Of a stretch of 64,000 nt of DNA, positions 9,201 to 16,903 are shown one piece after another; position 1 is the first letter of the stretch, and each line of letters starts with the position of its first letter. The notes beneath the pieces were generated by a model. The model did not search any database, was not told the DNA's origin, and saw only the letters and a list, made by a program, of their open reading frames with translations. The stretch covers positions 186,001-250,000 of the forward strand of contig CAMIIP010000003.1 of the NCBI GenBank assembly GCA_946222285.1. Direction: 5' to 3'. The position numbers and the translations under genes are program-made. The DNA comes from an uncultured Rothia sp. (GTDB lineage Bacteria; Actinomycetota; Actinomycetes; Actinomycetales; Micrococcaceae).

Positions 9201-10291
9201 ATGGGCTACCCATGACAACGAACGGAAAAATTGATCGGAAAAAACTTGCAACGTACCGGTTGCCGCTGGATGAGAAACCAGCGAGCGGATCAGAAAATCT
9301 GAATGAGCAGAAGATCGTAGAAGCTTTCCGCACCATTGTGGACGTCCCTGTAGATGCAGAGACTGATTTCTTTGCTGCAGGTGGCAATTCTCTGGCAGCT
9401 TTAGAGTTGTTGGCTTCGCTTGAAACTTCTTGGGGTATCAGGGTCTCTCTAGCAACCATTTTTACCCATTCAACCCCTCGTGCTTTGGCGCAGGCTATCG
9501 GGGGAGAACAATCAGACGATTTTGCGCCCCTTTTACCGTTGAGAAAATCTGCAGGCGATGAGCCACCGGTGATTTTTTTCCCACCCGCTGGCGGTCTTGG
9601 GTGGTGTTATTATTCCTTCCTTCCTTATATACCAGCAGAACGCTCGGTGTGGACTGTGCAAGCTCCTCAGTATGAGAGTCCCCATGCTGAAGCTTCTACC
9701 TCAATTCATGAGATGGCAGAACGGTACTTTGAGGTACTCAAACACGAAAAGTTGGCCTTGAACGGGGCAATACTTGTGGGTTGGTCACTGGGCGGAATGG
9801 TAGCTTTCGAACTTGCTTCGCTAGCAGAATCTCACGGAGAAAAACCTGCGCACGTGGTGCTTCTCGATGCTTACCCTCAGAAGTATTGGAGGGAGCGTGA
9901 GGAACCTACCGGCAAAGAGGTATGGCTGGCAATTGCGCGTATGGGGGGAGTTGAACCTGAAGAATCGGATCTCAATCAACATGCCATTATTTCTCTTTTG
10001 CAGATGCGAGGGACGGCGCTGGGATACCTTAGTTCTGAACATTTAACTACCTGTATTGATCAGGTGCGTCAAACAATGCGCATTATTCGGCAGGGACAAC
10101 CCTCGACGGTACAAACCCCAACAACGGTGGTCAGCGCCAGTAGTTCCCAGGAGTTGGGAGCGGATGCCCATGCCTGGGAAGAGTACGATGACGCCGTAGA
10201 CATCATAGATTTACAGGCTACGCATATTGATTTGATTGATCCTAAAACATTGGAAGAATATGCACAAAAAGTTTTTAGCCAAGAGAAATGA
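6281..10291 (+). CDS. entF: single-module NRPS, C-A-T-TE (EntF-like, predicted serine)
   Basis: This is a 1336-residue peptide synthetase. Domains in order: condensation about 1-440 with HHLLADG at 157-163; adenylation about 480-980 with FTSGSTGRPKG near 644, the NLYGPTE and YKTGDLVRW cores and NGKIDRK; thiolation with GGNSLAAL (Ser1037); thioesterase with GWSLGG (Ser1169) and HIDLIDP near the end. Reading the adenylation pocket against GrsA gives D-V-W-H-I-S-L-I-D-K, close to the serine code of EntF (D-V-W-H-F-S-L-V-D-K). With DHB loading this predicts iterative DHB-Ser assembly and release as an enterobactin-type trilactone. The Bacillus DhbF has two modules, so this one is EntF-like. No epimerisation domain and no MbtH partner were seen. 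Confidence 0.9.
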   Translation: MSTSTWQDIPRSIRGIYVASRIDESSTVYNTGELVELSGAVNRDILLESLRRVYAENEALRAVFRFQPTSNATELGDTVFDDSSVAVQWRALDADEHFAGITCLENIELKTSESILDDVLTWCRKRLEEPLDVFNGKGISSVLLQAGGKTWLFHMVHHLLADGFAAFDLLRRVAELYRQLSAGQNPRVIARSTLADLAEQDRQEKVLYLDDLRAWKQHLDTFDHSSQTSIARSSATAQPSPHRQYRTISVQTQTTLLEEGKKQSVSWPLLATASIGSYLARAAGVDTALCSVPFMNRWGNPGAAIRARTACSAVNLLPVQTQSRGTALEQIQGVKDQFTFIQQHSLVRQEEVNRSLEQLEQALPAAQINVVPFDTVLQWGENLVGRIHNVAAGPVDDITVCVRGMPGRQQEVSLEIDANPALYSEEQTREHADRITQWIEKWAEQLVSGESIDTLPQATEHELKLLESFNDTAHTVEYISPARCFDQICRKFPDHIALREAAPYGGIEKKTGNRELTYRELQETAQKYALKLSYLGVTCGDRVALRVERGIEQFVLLYALLYLGAVYVPVDPAQPLERVRSMCEDAQVRLLCDGPGVSNLGLEENFRVTSWNELTELLSQEQKDHCLDFPGLEIEPTEEVYILFTSGSTGRPKGVPITAGALHNRIEWQQDVLNLRSKERVLHKTPISFDVHIWELYWPLREGASVVIAAANGHRDPDYLGAVMCDMAIDVLHFVPSMLTAFLNSPATSKRFEKVKPRLRAIICSGEALGAESVNRVHQLLEADVYNLYGPTEAAIDVTLFASPRSENCSEVPIGKPVWNTKTTVRDRAGQLCPVGQIGELHLHGVQVSTGYLNRPELTAEVFYRDENEELSYKTGDLVRWDEQGYLLYVGRADHQVKVRGQRVDLGEIEALLTAHELVSNACLIHYSQGGGTLLAFIEPVTADRDEEKLDSLKSYLQQHLPAYMIPRQMIFLDGLPMTTNGKIDRKKLATYRLPLDEKPASGSENLNEQKIVEAFRTIVDVPVDAETDFFAAGGNSLAALELLASLETSWGIRVSLATIFTHSTPRALAQAIGGEQSDDFAPLLPLRKSAGDEPPVIFFPPAGGLGWCYYSFLPYIPAERSVWTVQAPQYESPHAEASTSIHEMAERYFEVLKHEKLALNGAILVGWSLGGMVAFELASLAESHGEKPAHVVLLDAYPQKYWREREEPTGKEVWLAIARMGGVEPEESDLNQHAIISLLQMRGTALGYLSSEHLTTCIDQVRQTMRIIRQGQPSTVQTPTTVVSASSSQELGADAHAWEEYDDAVDIIDLQATHIDLIDPKTLEEYAQKVFSQEK

Positions 10292-10631
10292 TCAACAAAG
10301 AGTGAAGTCAGTATCACTGGAAATAGGATTAGTCTCACTGTTTTAGAAAAAATCCCTGTGCTAAACTTGAATTTCTGTGCGTTATTTATTAATGCGCAAC
10401 TACGGATTTTTTCGTGCCAAAGCATAATGCCGCCACATGCGGGTACTCCCGCAGTAATATGCGGGTCAGATGTTCCTGGCATGACTAAATCTCAGGCGTA
10501 GCCGCCAACCCGCTTTCCTTCTTGAATCAGGTAAAGGGGGACCGGTGCGTCACACAATCCCGTAAAAATGTTCCGCTAGGCTGGCCCACAAGATACCGTG
10601 CGGTCGGAACCAGCGAGACGACAGGAGAAAT
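10292..10631. other. intergenic region, leader of the rplN operon
   Basis: This 340-base gap lies between the siderophore NRPS and rplN. It contains short inverted repeats around 10359-10379 (TGCG... and ...GCGCA) and around 10430-10470 (GCGGGTACTCCCGC, then ATGCGGGT), but no clear U-tailed terminator. A tentative -10, TAGGCT, lies near 10577 within GCTAGGCTGG. The last bases hold the AGGAG ribosome site of rplN. Because rpsQ and the S10 operon do not precede rplN, this region must carry the promoter for the whole ribosomal cluster. Confidence 0.4.
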
Positions 10632-11003
10632 ATGATTCAGCAAGAGTCACGACTCAAGGTTGCTGACAACACCGGTGCGAAGGAAATCCTGACCATCCGT
10701 GTTCTCGGTGGATCTGCACGTCGTTACGCAGGCATTGGCGACATCATCGTCGCTACCGTCAAGGACGCAATTCCTGGCGGTACCGTTAAGAAGGGCGACG
10801 TCGTTAAGGCAGTTGTCGTTCGCACCAAGAAGGAAACCCATCGTGCAGACGGCTCCTACATCAAGTTCGATGAGAACTCCGCAGTCATCCTCAAAAACAC
10901 TGATGGTGATCCTCGCGGTACCCGTATCTTCGGCCCCGTTGGCCGCGAGTTGCGCGATAAGAAGTTCATGAAGATTATCTCGCTAGCTCCGGAGGTGCTG
11001 TAA
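10632..11003 (+). CDS. rplN: 50S ribosomal protein L14 (uL14)
   Basis: This 123-residue protein begins MIQQESRLKVADNTGAKE, the nearly invariant L14 start, and ends ...DKKFMKIISLAPEVL. L14 binds 23S rRNA near the L19 interface and helps form an inter-subunit bridge. It has normal length and an AGGAG ribosome site. It is the first ribosomal gene of the window; in most bacteria rpsQ and the S10 operon come directly before it, but here the siderophore cluster does. The downstream rplX start is 3 bases after the stop. Confidence 0.97.
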   Translation: MIQQESRLKVADNTGAKEILTIRVLGGSARRYAGIGDIIVATVKDAIPGGTVKKGDVVKAVVVRTKKETHRADGSYIKFDENSAVILKNTDGDPRGTRIFGPVGRELRDKKFMKIISLAPEVL

Positions 11004-11006
11004 CTC

Positions 11007-11342
11007 ATGGCTAAGATTAAATCTGGTGACCTAGTACAGGTTATTTCCGGCGCTGACAAGGGTAAGCAGGGCAAAGTTCTGCGCGTTATCCCTGCGAAAG
11101 ATCGCGTCATTGTCGAAGGTGTCAAGGTCGTAACCAAGCACAACAAGGCAAACCCCGCGACCGGCGCAGCCGGTGGCATTGAAAAGGTCGAGGCTGCGAT
11201 TCACGTTTCTAACGTTGCCATCGTTGATCCTGAGACCAAGAAGCCCACCCGTGTTGGCTACCGCCTCGAGACTGAAGAGATCAACGGCAAGACTCGCACC
11301 AAGCGTGTTCGTGTTGCTAAGAGCTCAGGTAAGGACATCTAA
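11007..11342 (+). CDS. rplX: 50S ribosomal protein L24 (uL24)
   Basis: This 111-residue protein has an N-terminal KOW motif (GDLVQVISGADKGKQGKVLRV) and the NPATGAAGGIEKVEAAIHVSNVA region typical of L24, an early-assembly protein of the large subunit that binds the 5' end of 23S rRNA. Its stop codon shares one base with the rplE start (TAATG). Length is normal for actinobacteria. Confidence 0.97.
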   Translation: MAKIKSGDLVQVISGADKGKQGKVLRVIPAKDRVIVEGVKVVTKHNKANPATGAAGGIEKVEAAIHVSNVAIVDPETKKPTRVGYRLETEEINGKTRTKRVRVAKSSGKDI

Positions 11343-11902
11343 TGACCGAAACCAAAATCACCCCTCGTTTCAAGACCAAGTTTAACGAAGAGGTTACTCC
11401 CGCACTACAGGAGCAGTTCAACTACTCCAACGTCATGCAGGCACCTAAGTTCGTTAAGGTCGTAGTTAACATGGGCGTTGGCGAAGCAGCACGCGACGCT
11501 AAACTCATGGACGGCGCGATTCGCGATTTGACCGCAATTACCGGTCAGAAGCCCTTGGTAACCCATGCGAAGAAGTCTATTGCACAGTTTAAGCTCCGCG
11601 AAGGTCAGCCCATCGGTGCTCACGTCACTCTCCGTGGCGACCGCATGTGGGAATTCCTCGATCGTCTGATCACCCTCGCTCTGCCCCGTATCCGCGACTT
11701 CCGCGGTCTCTCGGATCAGCAGTTTGACGGTAACGGTAACTACACTTTCGGTCTGACCGAACAGTCAATGTTCCACGAAATCGATCAGGATTCCATCGAC
11801 CGCGTTCGCGGTATGGACATCACCATCGTTACCTCCGCAAAGACCGACGACGAAGGCCGCGCACTGCTTAAAGCGCTTGGCTTCCCGTTCAAGACCAAGT
11901 AA
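11342..11902 (+). CDS. rplE: 50S ribosomal protein L5 (uL5)
   Basis: This 186-residue protein shows the L5 signature segments KVVVNMGVGEA, LTAITGQKPLVTHAKKSIAQFKLREG and PRIRDFRGL. L5 binds 5S rRNA and contacts the P-site tRNA. It overlaps rplX by one base. In many bacteria rpsN (S14) follows; here the next gene, after 78 bases, is rpsH, and no S14 frame fits in the gap. Confidence 0.97.
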   Translation: MTETKITPRFKTKFNEEVTPALQEQFNYSNVMQAPKFVKVVVNMGVGEAARDAKLMDGAIRDLTAITGQKPLVTHAKKSIAQFKLREGQPIGAHVTLRGDRMWEFLDRLITLALPRIRDFRGLSDQQFDGNGNYTFGLTEQSMFHEIDQDSIDRVRGMDITIVTSAKTDDEGRALLKALGFPFKTK

Positions 11903-11980
11903 CAACTACGTTGTAGGTCCCTCCCGCTGGCTCAAGAGCCAAGGGTGAGGAAACCATAACGAGGAAGGGCATGAGCCCAC

Positions 11981-12379
11981 ATGACTATGACAGATCCTGT
12001 CGCAGATATGCTGACCCGTTTGCGCAACGCAAACTCGGCACATCACGACACCGTATCTATGCCTTTTTCAAAATTGAAGGGTCACATCGCTGAGATCCTC
12101 AAGAATGAAGGCTACATTGCTGGCTATGAAGTTGAAGATGCAAAGGTAGGAAAAACCCTTACCCTCGCGCTCAAATTCGGTCCCCAGCGCGAACGCTCCA
12201 TCGTAGGCGTCCGCCGTATTTCCAAGCCGGGCCTGCGTGTATACGCAAAATCCACCAACCTGCCTCAGGTGCACGGTGGCCTCGGTATCGCAATCCTATC
12301 CACCTCTTCAGGTCTGCTTACCAACAAGCAGGCTGCGAAGAAGGGTGTTGGCGGCGAAGTCGTCGCTTACATCTGGTAG
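11981..12379 (+). CDS. rpsH: 30S ribosomal protein S8 (uS8)
   Basis: This 132-residue protein begins MTMTDPVADMLTRLRNAN, the standard actinobacterial S8 start, and ends with the STSSGLLTNKQAAKKGVGGEVVAYIW signature region. S8 binds the central domain of 16S rRNA and, in E. coli, also represses the spc operon. The gap upstream (11903-11980) holds a short hairpin (CCTC...GGCTCAAGAGCC...GAGG) that could be a processing or attenuation site. Confidence 0.97.
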   Translation: MTMTDPVADMLTRLRNANSAHHDTVSMPFSKLKGHIAEILKNEGYIAGYEVEDAKVGKTLTLALKFGPQRERSIVGVRRISKPGLRVYAKSTNLPQVHGGLGIAILSTSSGLLTNKQAAKKGVGGEVVAYIW

Positions 12380-12404
12380 TCGGTAGAAGAGAAAGGAAGA
12401 GTAA

Positions 12405-12941
12405 ATGTCACGTATTGGACGTCTCCCCATCTCGGTTCCTGCCGGCGTTGAGGTAAAGATTGACGGAAATTTTGTATCCGTAAAGGGTCCCAAGGGTGAA
12501 CTATCCCGCGAGATCTCAGCACCGATCACCGTTGCACAGGAAGACGGCGTTATCACCGTTTCCCGCCCCAACGATGAGCGCGAATCACGTGCTCTGCACG
12601 GTCTTTCACGCACCCTCATCAATAACATGATTGTTGGTGTAACCGAGGGTTACACCAAGAAGCTTGAAATCATTGGTACCGGTTATCGTGTGACCGCTAA
12701 GGGTCAGGATCTAGAGTTCGCTCTCGGTTACTCACACCCTATCTCCATTAAGGCTCCTGAGGGAATTACCTTTACCGTTGAGGGTTCTAACAAGCTAACC
12801 GTTTCCGGCATCAACAAGCAGGATGTTGGACAGATCGCTGCTAATATTCATGGTCTCCGTAAGCCTGACCCCTATAAGGGCAAGGGCGTTCGCTACGAGG
12901 GCGAGCAGATCCGCCGCAAGGTCGGAAAGGCTGGTAAGTAA
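12405..12941 (+). CDS. rplF: 50S ribosomal protein L6 (uL6)
   Basis: This 178-residue protein begins MSRIGRLPISVPAGVEV and carries the C-terminal L6 signature with KPDPYKGKGVRYEGE. L6 sits near the factor-binding site of the large subunit. Length and start are normal. It lies in the spc-type operon between rpsH and rplR, with 2 bases before the rplR start. Confidence 0.97.
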   Translation: MSRIGRLPISVPAGVEVKIDGNFVSVKGPKGELSREISAPITVAQEDGVITVSRPNDERESRALHGLSRTLINNMIVGVTEGYTKKLEIIGTGYRVTAKGQDLEFALGYSHPISIKAPEGITFTVEGSNKLTVSGINKQDVGQIAANIHGLRKPDPYKGKGVRYEGEQIRRKVGKAGK

Positions 12942-12943
12942 TA

Positions 12944-13303
12944 ATGGCTATCAAAACAAAGTCAGCTGCACGCGCACGTCGCCACGCACGCGTACGCAAG
13001 TACGTATCTGGTACCGCTGCACGTCCGCGTCTGAGCGTTACTCGCTCAACTCGCCACGTATTCGTTCAGGTTATCGACGATGTTCAGGGCAAGACTCTGG
13101 CATCGGCATCCACTATGGAAGCCGATTTGCGTAACGCTGAGATGGATAAGACCGCTAAGGCTAAGCGCGTTGGTGAACTTGTCGCAGAACGCGCAAAGGC
13201 TGCAGGCATCGAAGCTGTTGTCTTCGACCGCGGTGGTAACAAGTACCACGGTCGTGTAGCAGCAGTTGCTGAAGGCGCACGCGAAGGAGGTCTGGCACTC
13301 TAA
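12944..13303 (+). CDS. rplR: 50S ribosomal protein L18 (uL18)
   Basis: This 119-residue protein has the L18 pattern: a basic start (KSAARARRHARVRK), GTAARPRLSVTRSTRHVFVQVIDD in the middle and AVVFDRGGNKYHGRVAAVAEGAREGGL at the end. L18 links 5S rRNA to 23S rRNA together with L5. Its stop overlaps the rpsE start by one base (TAATG). Confidence 0.97.
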   Translation: MAIKTKSAARARRHARVRKYVSGTAARPRLSVTRSTRHVFVQVIDDVQGKTLASASTMEADLRNAEMDKTAKAKRVGELVAERAKAAGIEAVVFDRGGNKYHGRVAAVAEGAREGGLAL

Positions 13304-14001
13304 TGAGCGAGCAGGCAGTAAATGAAAAGGAAACTCAGGTGACTGAAGCAACCGCAGAAGCTGTTGAAACCACCGAGAAGTCTTCTTCCAACGAAAACCG
13401 TCGTGACAACAACCGTGGCGGTGAACGTCGCGGTAACCGTGGCGAGCGTCGCAACAATAACCGCGGTCGCGATGAGGAAAAAGACAAGTACATCGAGCGC
13501 GTTGTAACCATTAACCGCGTTTCCAAGGTCGTCAAGGGTGGTCGTCGCTTTAGCTTCACCGCACTTGTTGTCGTTGGTGACGGTCAGGGTATGGTCGGCG
13601 TTGGTTACGGTAAGGCTAAGGAAGTTCCTGCGGCTATTGCTAAGGGCGTTGAAGAAGCTAAGAAGAGCTTCTTCCGTGTTCCTCGCATTGAAGAGCGTAC
13701 CATTCCTCACCGCGTTCAGGGTGAAGCCGCCGCTGGCGTCGTTATGCTTCGTCCTGCAACCGCTGGTACCGGTGTTATCGCTGGTGGTCCCGTTCGCGCG
13801 GTACTCGAAGCAGCAGGTATTCACGATGTGCTTTCGAAGTCGCTCGGTTCCTCAAACCAGATCAACATCGTCAAGGCAACTATTGCAGCTCTCAAGATGC
13901 TTGAAGAGCCCGCAGCGGTTGCAGCGCGTCGCGGTCTGCCCCAGGACGAGGTCATCCCGAGCTTCTTGCTCAAGTCCAAGTCTGAAAAGGCAGGTGCGTA
14001 A
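13303..14001 (+). CDS. rpsE: 30S ribosomal protein S5 (uS5) with Arg/Asn-rich N-terminal extension
   Basis: S5 takes part in decoding fidelity and mRNA helicase activity of the small subunit. The canonical core runs from about residue 60 (DKYIERVVTINRVSKVVKGGRRFSF) to the end. Before it is a long extension: an acidic first 30 residues, then a run rich in Arg, Asn and Gly with repeated NNRG and ERRGNRG units at about 35-58. Total length is 232 residues, against about 166 in E. coli. Other actinobacterial S5 proteins also have extended N-termini, so this is lineage style rather than an error. Its stop overlaps rpmD by one base. Confidence 0.97.
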   Translation: MSEQAVNEKETQVTEATAEAVETTEKSSSNENRRDNNRGGERRGNRGERRNNNRGRDEEKDKYIERVVTINRVSKVVKGGRRFSFTALVVVGDGQGMVGVGYGKAKEVPAAIAKGVEEAKKSFFRVPRIEERTIPHRVQGEAAAGVVMLRPATAGTGVIAGGPVRAVLEAAGIHDVLSKSLGSSNQINIVKATIAALKMLEEPAAVAARRGLPQDEVIPSFLLKSKSEKAGA

Positions 14002-14210
14002 TGACCGGTAAGCGAATTCAGCCCAGCGACGCAAAGATTGAGATTACACAGCTCAAGTCTTACGTCGGCCAGAAGCAGAACATGCGCGATACCCTTCGTT
14101 CCTTGGGCCTGAAGCGCCCCGGCAACAAGGTTGTGCGCACTGCAGACTCCGTCACCTGCGGCATGGTTAACACCGTTGCTCACCTGGTGAAGGTTGAGGA
14201 GGTCAAGTAA
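14001..14210 (+). CDS. rpmD: 50S ribosomal protein L30 (uL30)
   Basis: This 69-residue protein contains the L30 signature KNMRDTLRSLGL-like segment (KQNMRDTLRSLGLKRPGNKVV) and ends in KVEEVK. It is placed between rpsE and rplO as in other bacteria. It overlaps rpsE by one base and is 2 bases from rplO. Confidence 0.96.
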   Translation: MTGKRIQPSDAKIEITQLKSYVGQKQNMRDTLRSLGLKRPGNKVVRTADSVTCGMVNTVAHLVKVEEVK

Positions 14211-14212
14211 AG

Positions 14213-14671
14213 ATGGCAGAGAACAACAACGAAGCTATCAAGATTCACGATCTGCGCCCCGCACGGGGAGCCCATAAAGCAAAGACCCGCGTTGGTCGCG
14301 GTGAAGGCTCAAAGGGTAAGACCGCAGGTCGCGGTACCAAAGGTACCAAGGCACGCTACCAGGTTCGTCCTGGCTTCGAAGGCGGTCAGCTTCCGCTGCA
14401 CATGCGTCTTCCCAAGCTGCGTGGTTTCAAGAACCCCTTCCGTACCGAATACCAGGTTGTAAACCTGGATCGCATTGCGGAGCTTTTCCCCGAAGGCGGC
14501 GACGTAACCGTTGACGCTTTGGTGGAAAAGGGAGCAGTTCGTAAGAACGAGCTCGTTAAGGTTCTTGGCAATGGCGATATTTCCGTCAAGGTAAACGTCA
14601 CCGTTGATAAGGCATCAAAGTCCGCAATCGAAAAGATTGAGGCAGCTGGCGGTTCCGTCACCGTTAAGTAG
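14213..14671 (+). CDS. rplO: 50S ribosomal protein L15 (uL15)
   Basis: This 152-residue protein has the glycine- and lysine-rich N-terminal region (HDLRPARGAHKAKTRVGRGEGSKGKTAGRG) and GFEGGQLPLHMRLPKLRGF, both typical of L15, a late-assembly protein of the large subunit. It is the last gene before a strong terminator, so secY-adk has its own promoter. Confidence 0.97.
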   Translation: MAENNNEAIKIHDLRPARGAHKAKTRVGRGEGSKGKTAGRGTKGTKARYQVRPGFEGGQLPLHMRLPKLRGFKNPFRTEYQVVNLDRIAELFPEGGDVTVDALVEKGAVRKNELVKVLGNGDISVKVNVTVDKASKSAIEKIEAAGGSVTVK

Positions 14672-14708
14672 TTCGTTCTCGGCTGAGTACCGAAAATCGC
14701 TACTTTCT

Positions 14709-14745
14709 AAAGACCCTCGTTACGCTCTGCGTAGCGAGGGTCTTT
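14709..14745 (+). terminator. terminator after rplO
   Basis: AAAGACCCTCG... pairs with ...CGAGGGTCTTT over 17 positions with one mismatch and a 3-base loop, followed by a short T-containing tail. It closes the rplN-rplO operon. Confidence 0.8.
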
Positions 14746-14931
14746 GTATGTTCAGCTTTCACTCGTGCATGAGACGAGATCTACAGAACTGAGATGCACT
14801 TTTGCTCTCTCTATTTAAGACTAAACAAGCTAGACTAAAACACGATGTGTTAATGCGTTACATTGCTGTGCCCTTTTTGCGGTATGGCTACGTGACAAAA
14901 AATTAACTTCCCAAGTTTTTCAGGAGGACAT

Positions 14932-16242
14932 GTGCTTGGCGCGTTCGGACGGGTATTTAAGACCCCCGATTTGCGGCGTAAGCTGCTGTTCACCGTTGGC
15001 ATTATCGTAATTTATCGTGTGGGCGTTTTCATTCCTGCTCCCGGTATCTCTTACGGCAACGTGCAACAATGTCTCGCTCTCGGTAATACGACCGGTGGCA
15101 TTTATGACATGGTGAACCTATTTAGTGGTGGCGCTCTGCTACAACTTTCAATTTTTGCTCTGGGTGTGATGCCGTACATTACGGCATCAATTATTGTGCA
15201 GCTTTTGCGCGTGGTGATTCCTCGCTTCCAAGAGCTCCACGAAGAAGGTGCTCAAGGGCAGACAAAGCTCACCCAGTACACTCGTTATCTAACGATTCTG
15301 CTGGCATTGTTGAACTCAACAACCATTATTTCTTTGGCGCGATCAGGCACCCTTTTAGGAAACTGCCCGCTCCCCATTATTCCTAATGACAGCTTGATAG
15401 ACATCTTGCTGATTATCGTAACTCTTACTGCAGGCACCAGCGTCATTATGTGGTTGGGTGAGCAGATTACTGAAAAAGGCGTGGGCAACGGTATGTCCTT
15501 GCTGATTTTTACGTCAATTGCTTCTTCTTTCCCTACCGCTATGGGCAATATTGCAACCACTAATGGTTGGGGAATTTTCTCTGCTGTTTGTGGAGTGGGG
15601 CTACTGGTAATTGTTGCTGTTATCTTTGTTGAGCAATCTCAGCGACGGATTCCGGTGCAGTACGCTAAACGGATGATTGGACGCCGCACGATTGGCGGTA
15701 CTTCAACCTATATTCCGTTGAAGGTCAATATGGCGGGCGTTATTCCGCTTATTTTCTCTTCATCCCTTTTGATGATTCCTGGATTGCTTGCTCAGTTCAA
15801 TACACCCTCAGACGGAACTCCTCCGCCCGAGTGGGTTAACTGGATTAATAACTATCTGGTCCAGGGCGATCACCCTCTCTATATTACGCTATACTTCTTC
15901 CTCATTCTCGGCTTCGCCTACTTCTACGTATCAATTACTTTCGATACAGAAGAAGTTGCCGGCAATATGAAGAAATACGGTGGTTTTATTCCCGGTGTTC
16001 GTGCAGGTAAGCCCACCGAAGAGTATCTCGCCTATGTATTGAATCGAATTACTCTACCCGGTGCAGTCTATCTTGCGGTCATCGCGATGATTCCTGTGGT
16101 AGCTTTGATTCTCTTCAACGCGAACCAGAATTTCCCGTTCGGTGGCGCTTCGCTGCTGATCATCGTCGGCGTCGGGCTTGATACCGTCAAGCAGATTGAT
16201 GCTCAGCTCCAACAACGAAACTACGAAGGATTACTCCGATGA
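14932..16242 (+). CDS. secY: preprotein translocase subunit SecY
   Basis: SecY is the channel subunit of the Sec translocon in the cytoplasmic membrane. The 436-residue protein starts MLGAFGRVFKTPDLRRKLLFT, has about ten hydrophobic segments, and carries the known loops RRIPVQYAKR near 241 and the C-terminal VGVGLDTVKQIDAQLQQRNYEG. The GTG start at 14932 follows an AGGAGG ribosome site with short spacing. The last 4 bases overlap adk (ATGA), giving the classic secY-adk pair. A long AT-containing leader at 14746-14931 should hold the promoter. Confidence 0.97.
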   Translation: MLGAFGRVFKTPDLRRKLLFTVGIIVIYRVGVFIPAPGISYGNVQQCLALGNTTGGIYDMVNLFSGGALLQLSIFALGVMPYITASIIVQLLRVVIPRFQELHEEGAQGQTKLTQYTRYLTILLALLNSTTIISLARSGTLLGNCPLPIIPNDSLIDILLIIVTLTAGTSVIMWLGEQITEKGVGNGMSLLIFTSIASSFPTAMGNIATTNGWGIFSAVCGVGLLVIVAVIFVEQSQRRIPVQYAKRMIGRRTIGGTSTYIPLKVNMAGVIPLIFSSSLLMIPGLLAQFNTPSDGTPPPEWVNWINNYLVQGDHPLYITLYFFLILGFAYFYVSITFDTEEVAGNMKKYGGFIPGVRAGKPTEEYLAYVLNRITLPGAVYLAVIAMIPVVALILFNANQNFPFGGASLLIIVGVGLDTVKQIDAQLQQRNYEGLLR

Positions 16243-16802
16243 ACCGTTTGCTCATTATTGGTCCTCCCGGTGCCGGTAAAGGCACACAGGCTGTGAAGAT
16301 TTCTGAGCAGCTTTCCATTCCTGCGATTTCAACCGGCGATATTTTTCGCAAAAATATCAAGGAAGAGACCGAACTGGGTAAAGAAGCTAAGAGCTATATC
16401 GATGCTGGTAATTTAGTGCCTGATTCGGTAACCAACAATATGGTTCGTTCTCGCCTTGCTGAAGCAGACGCTCAGGATGGTTTTCTACTTGATGGCTATC
16501 CTCGTAATATTGAGCAGGTTCATGAGTTAGATACTATTTTGGCTGAGAACGATCAAGAGATTGATTTGGTTCTTCTGCTGATTGCAGATAACGACGAACT
16601 AGTTGAGCGCTTGCTCGGACGCGCGGCTGAGCAGGGTCGTACTGACGATAATGAGGAAGTTATCCGTCACCGTCTAGAAGTGTATGAGAAAGAAACCGCT
16701 CCTTTGCTTTCTATCTACCGTGAACGCGGTTTGATTAGGGAAGTTAACGGTCTCGGAGAAATCAATGAGGTTACCGACCGCCTCTTAGCTGCTCTGAAGT
16801 AA
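16239..16802 (+). CDS. adk: adenylate kinase
   Basis: It interconverts ATP + AMP and 2 ADP. The 187-residue protein begins with the P-loop GPPGAGKGTQ at 8-17, followed by STGDIFR (AMP binding) and DGYPRN near 84. It is the short form without the zinc-binding lid, as in other actinobacteria. The start overlaps secY by 4 bases. Confidence 0.97.
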   Translation: MNRLLIIGPPGAGKGTQAVKISEQLSIPAISTGDIFRKNIKEETELGKEAKSYIDAGNLVPDSVTNNMVRSRLAEADAQDGFLLDGYPRNIEQVHELDTILAENDQEIDLVLLLIADNDELVERLLGRAAEQGRTDDNEEVIRHRLEVYEKETAPLLSIYRERGLIREVNGLGEINEVTDRLLAALK

Positions 16803-16815
16803 ATTTCATGTACTT

Positions 16816-16840
16816 GTGCCCCCGATCATTGCGGGGGCAC
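16816..16840 (+). terminator. hairpin after adk
   Basis: GTGCCCCCG and CGGGGGCAC form a perfect 9-bp stem with a 7-base loop 13 bases after the adk stop. It has only a weak T tail, as is common in actinobacteria. Confidence 0.6.
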
Positions 16841-16903
16841 AGTTGTTTAACCGAAGATAGATAAGTTTGCCAGAGCAATAGTACTGGCGGTAAAGGAGAA
16901 GTA

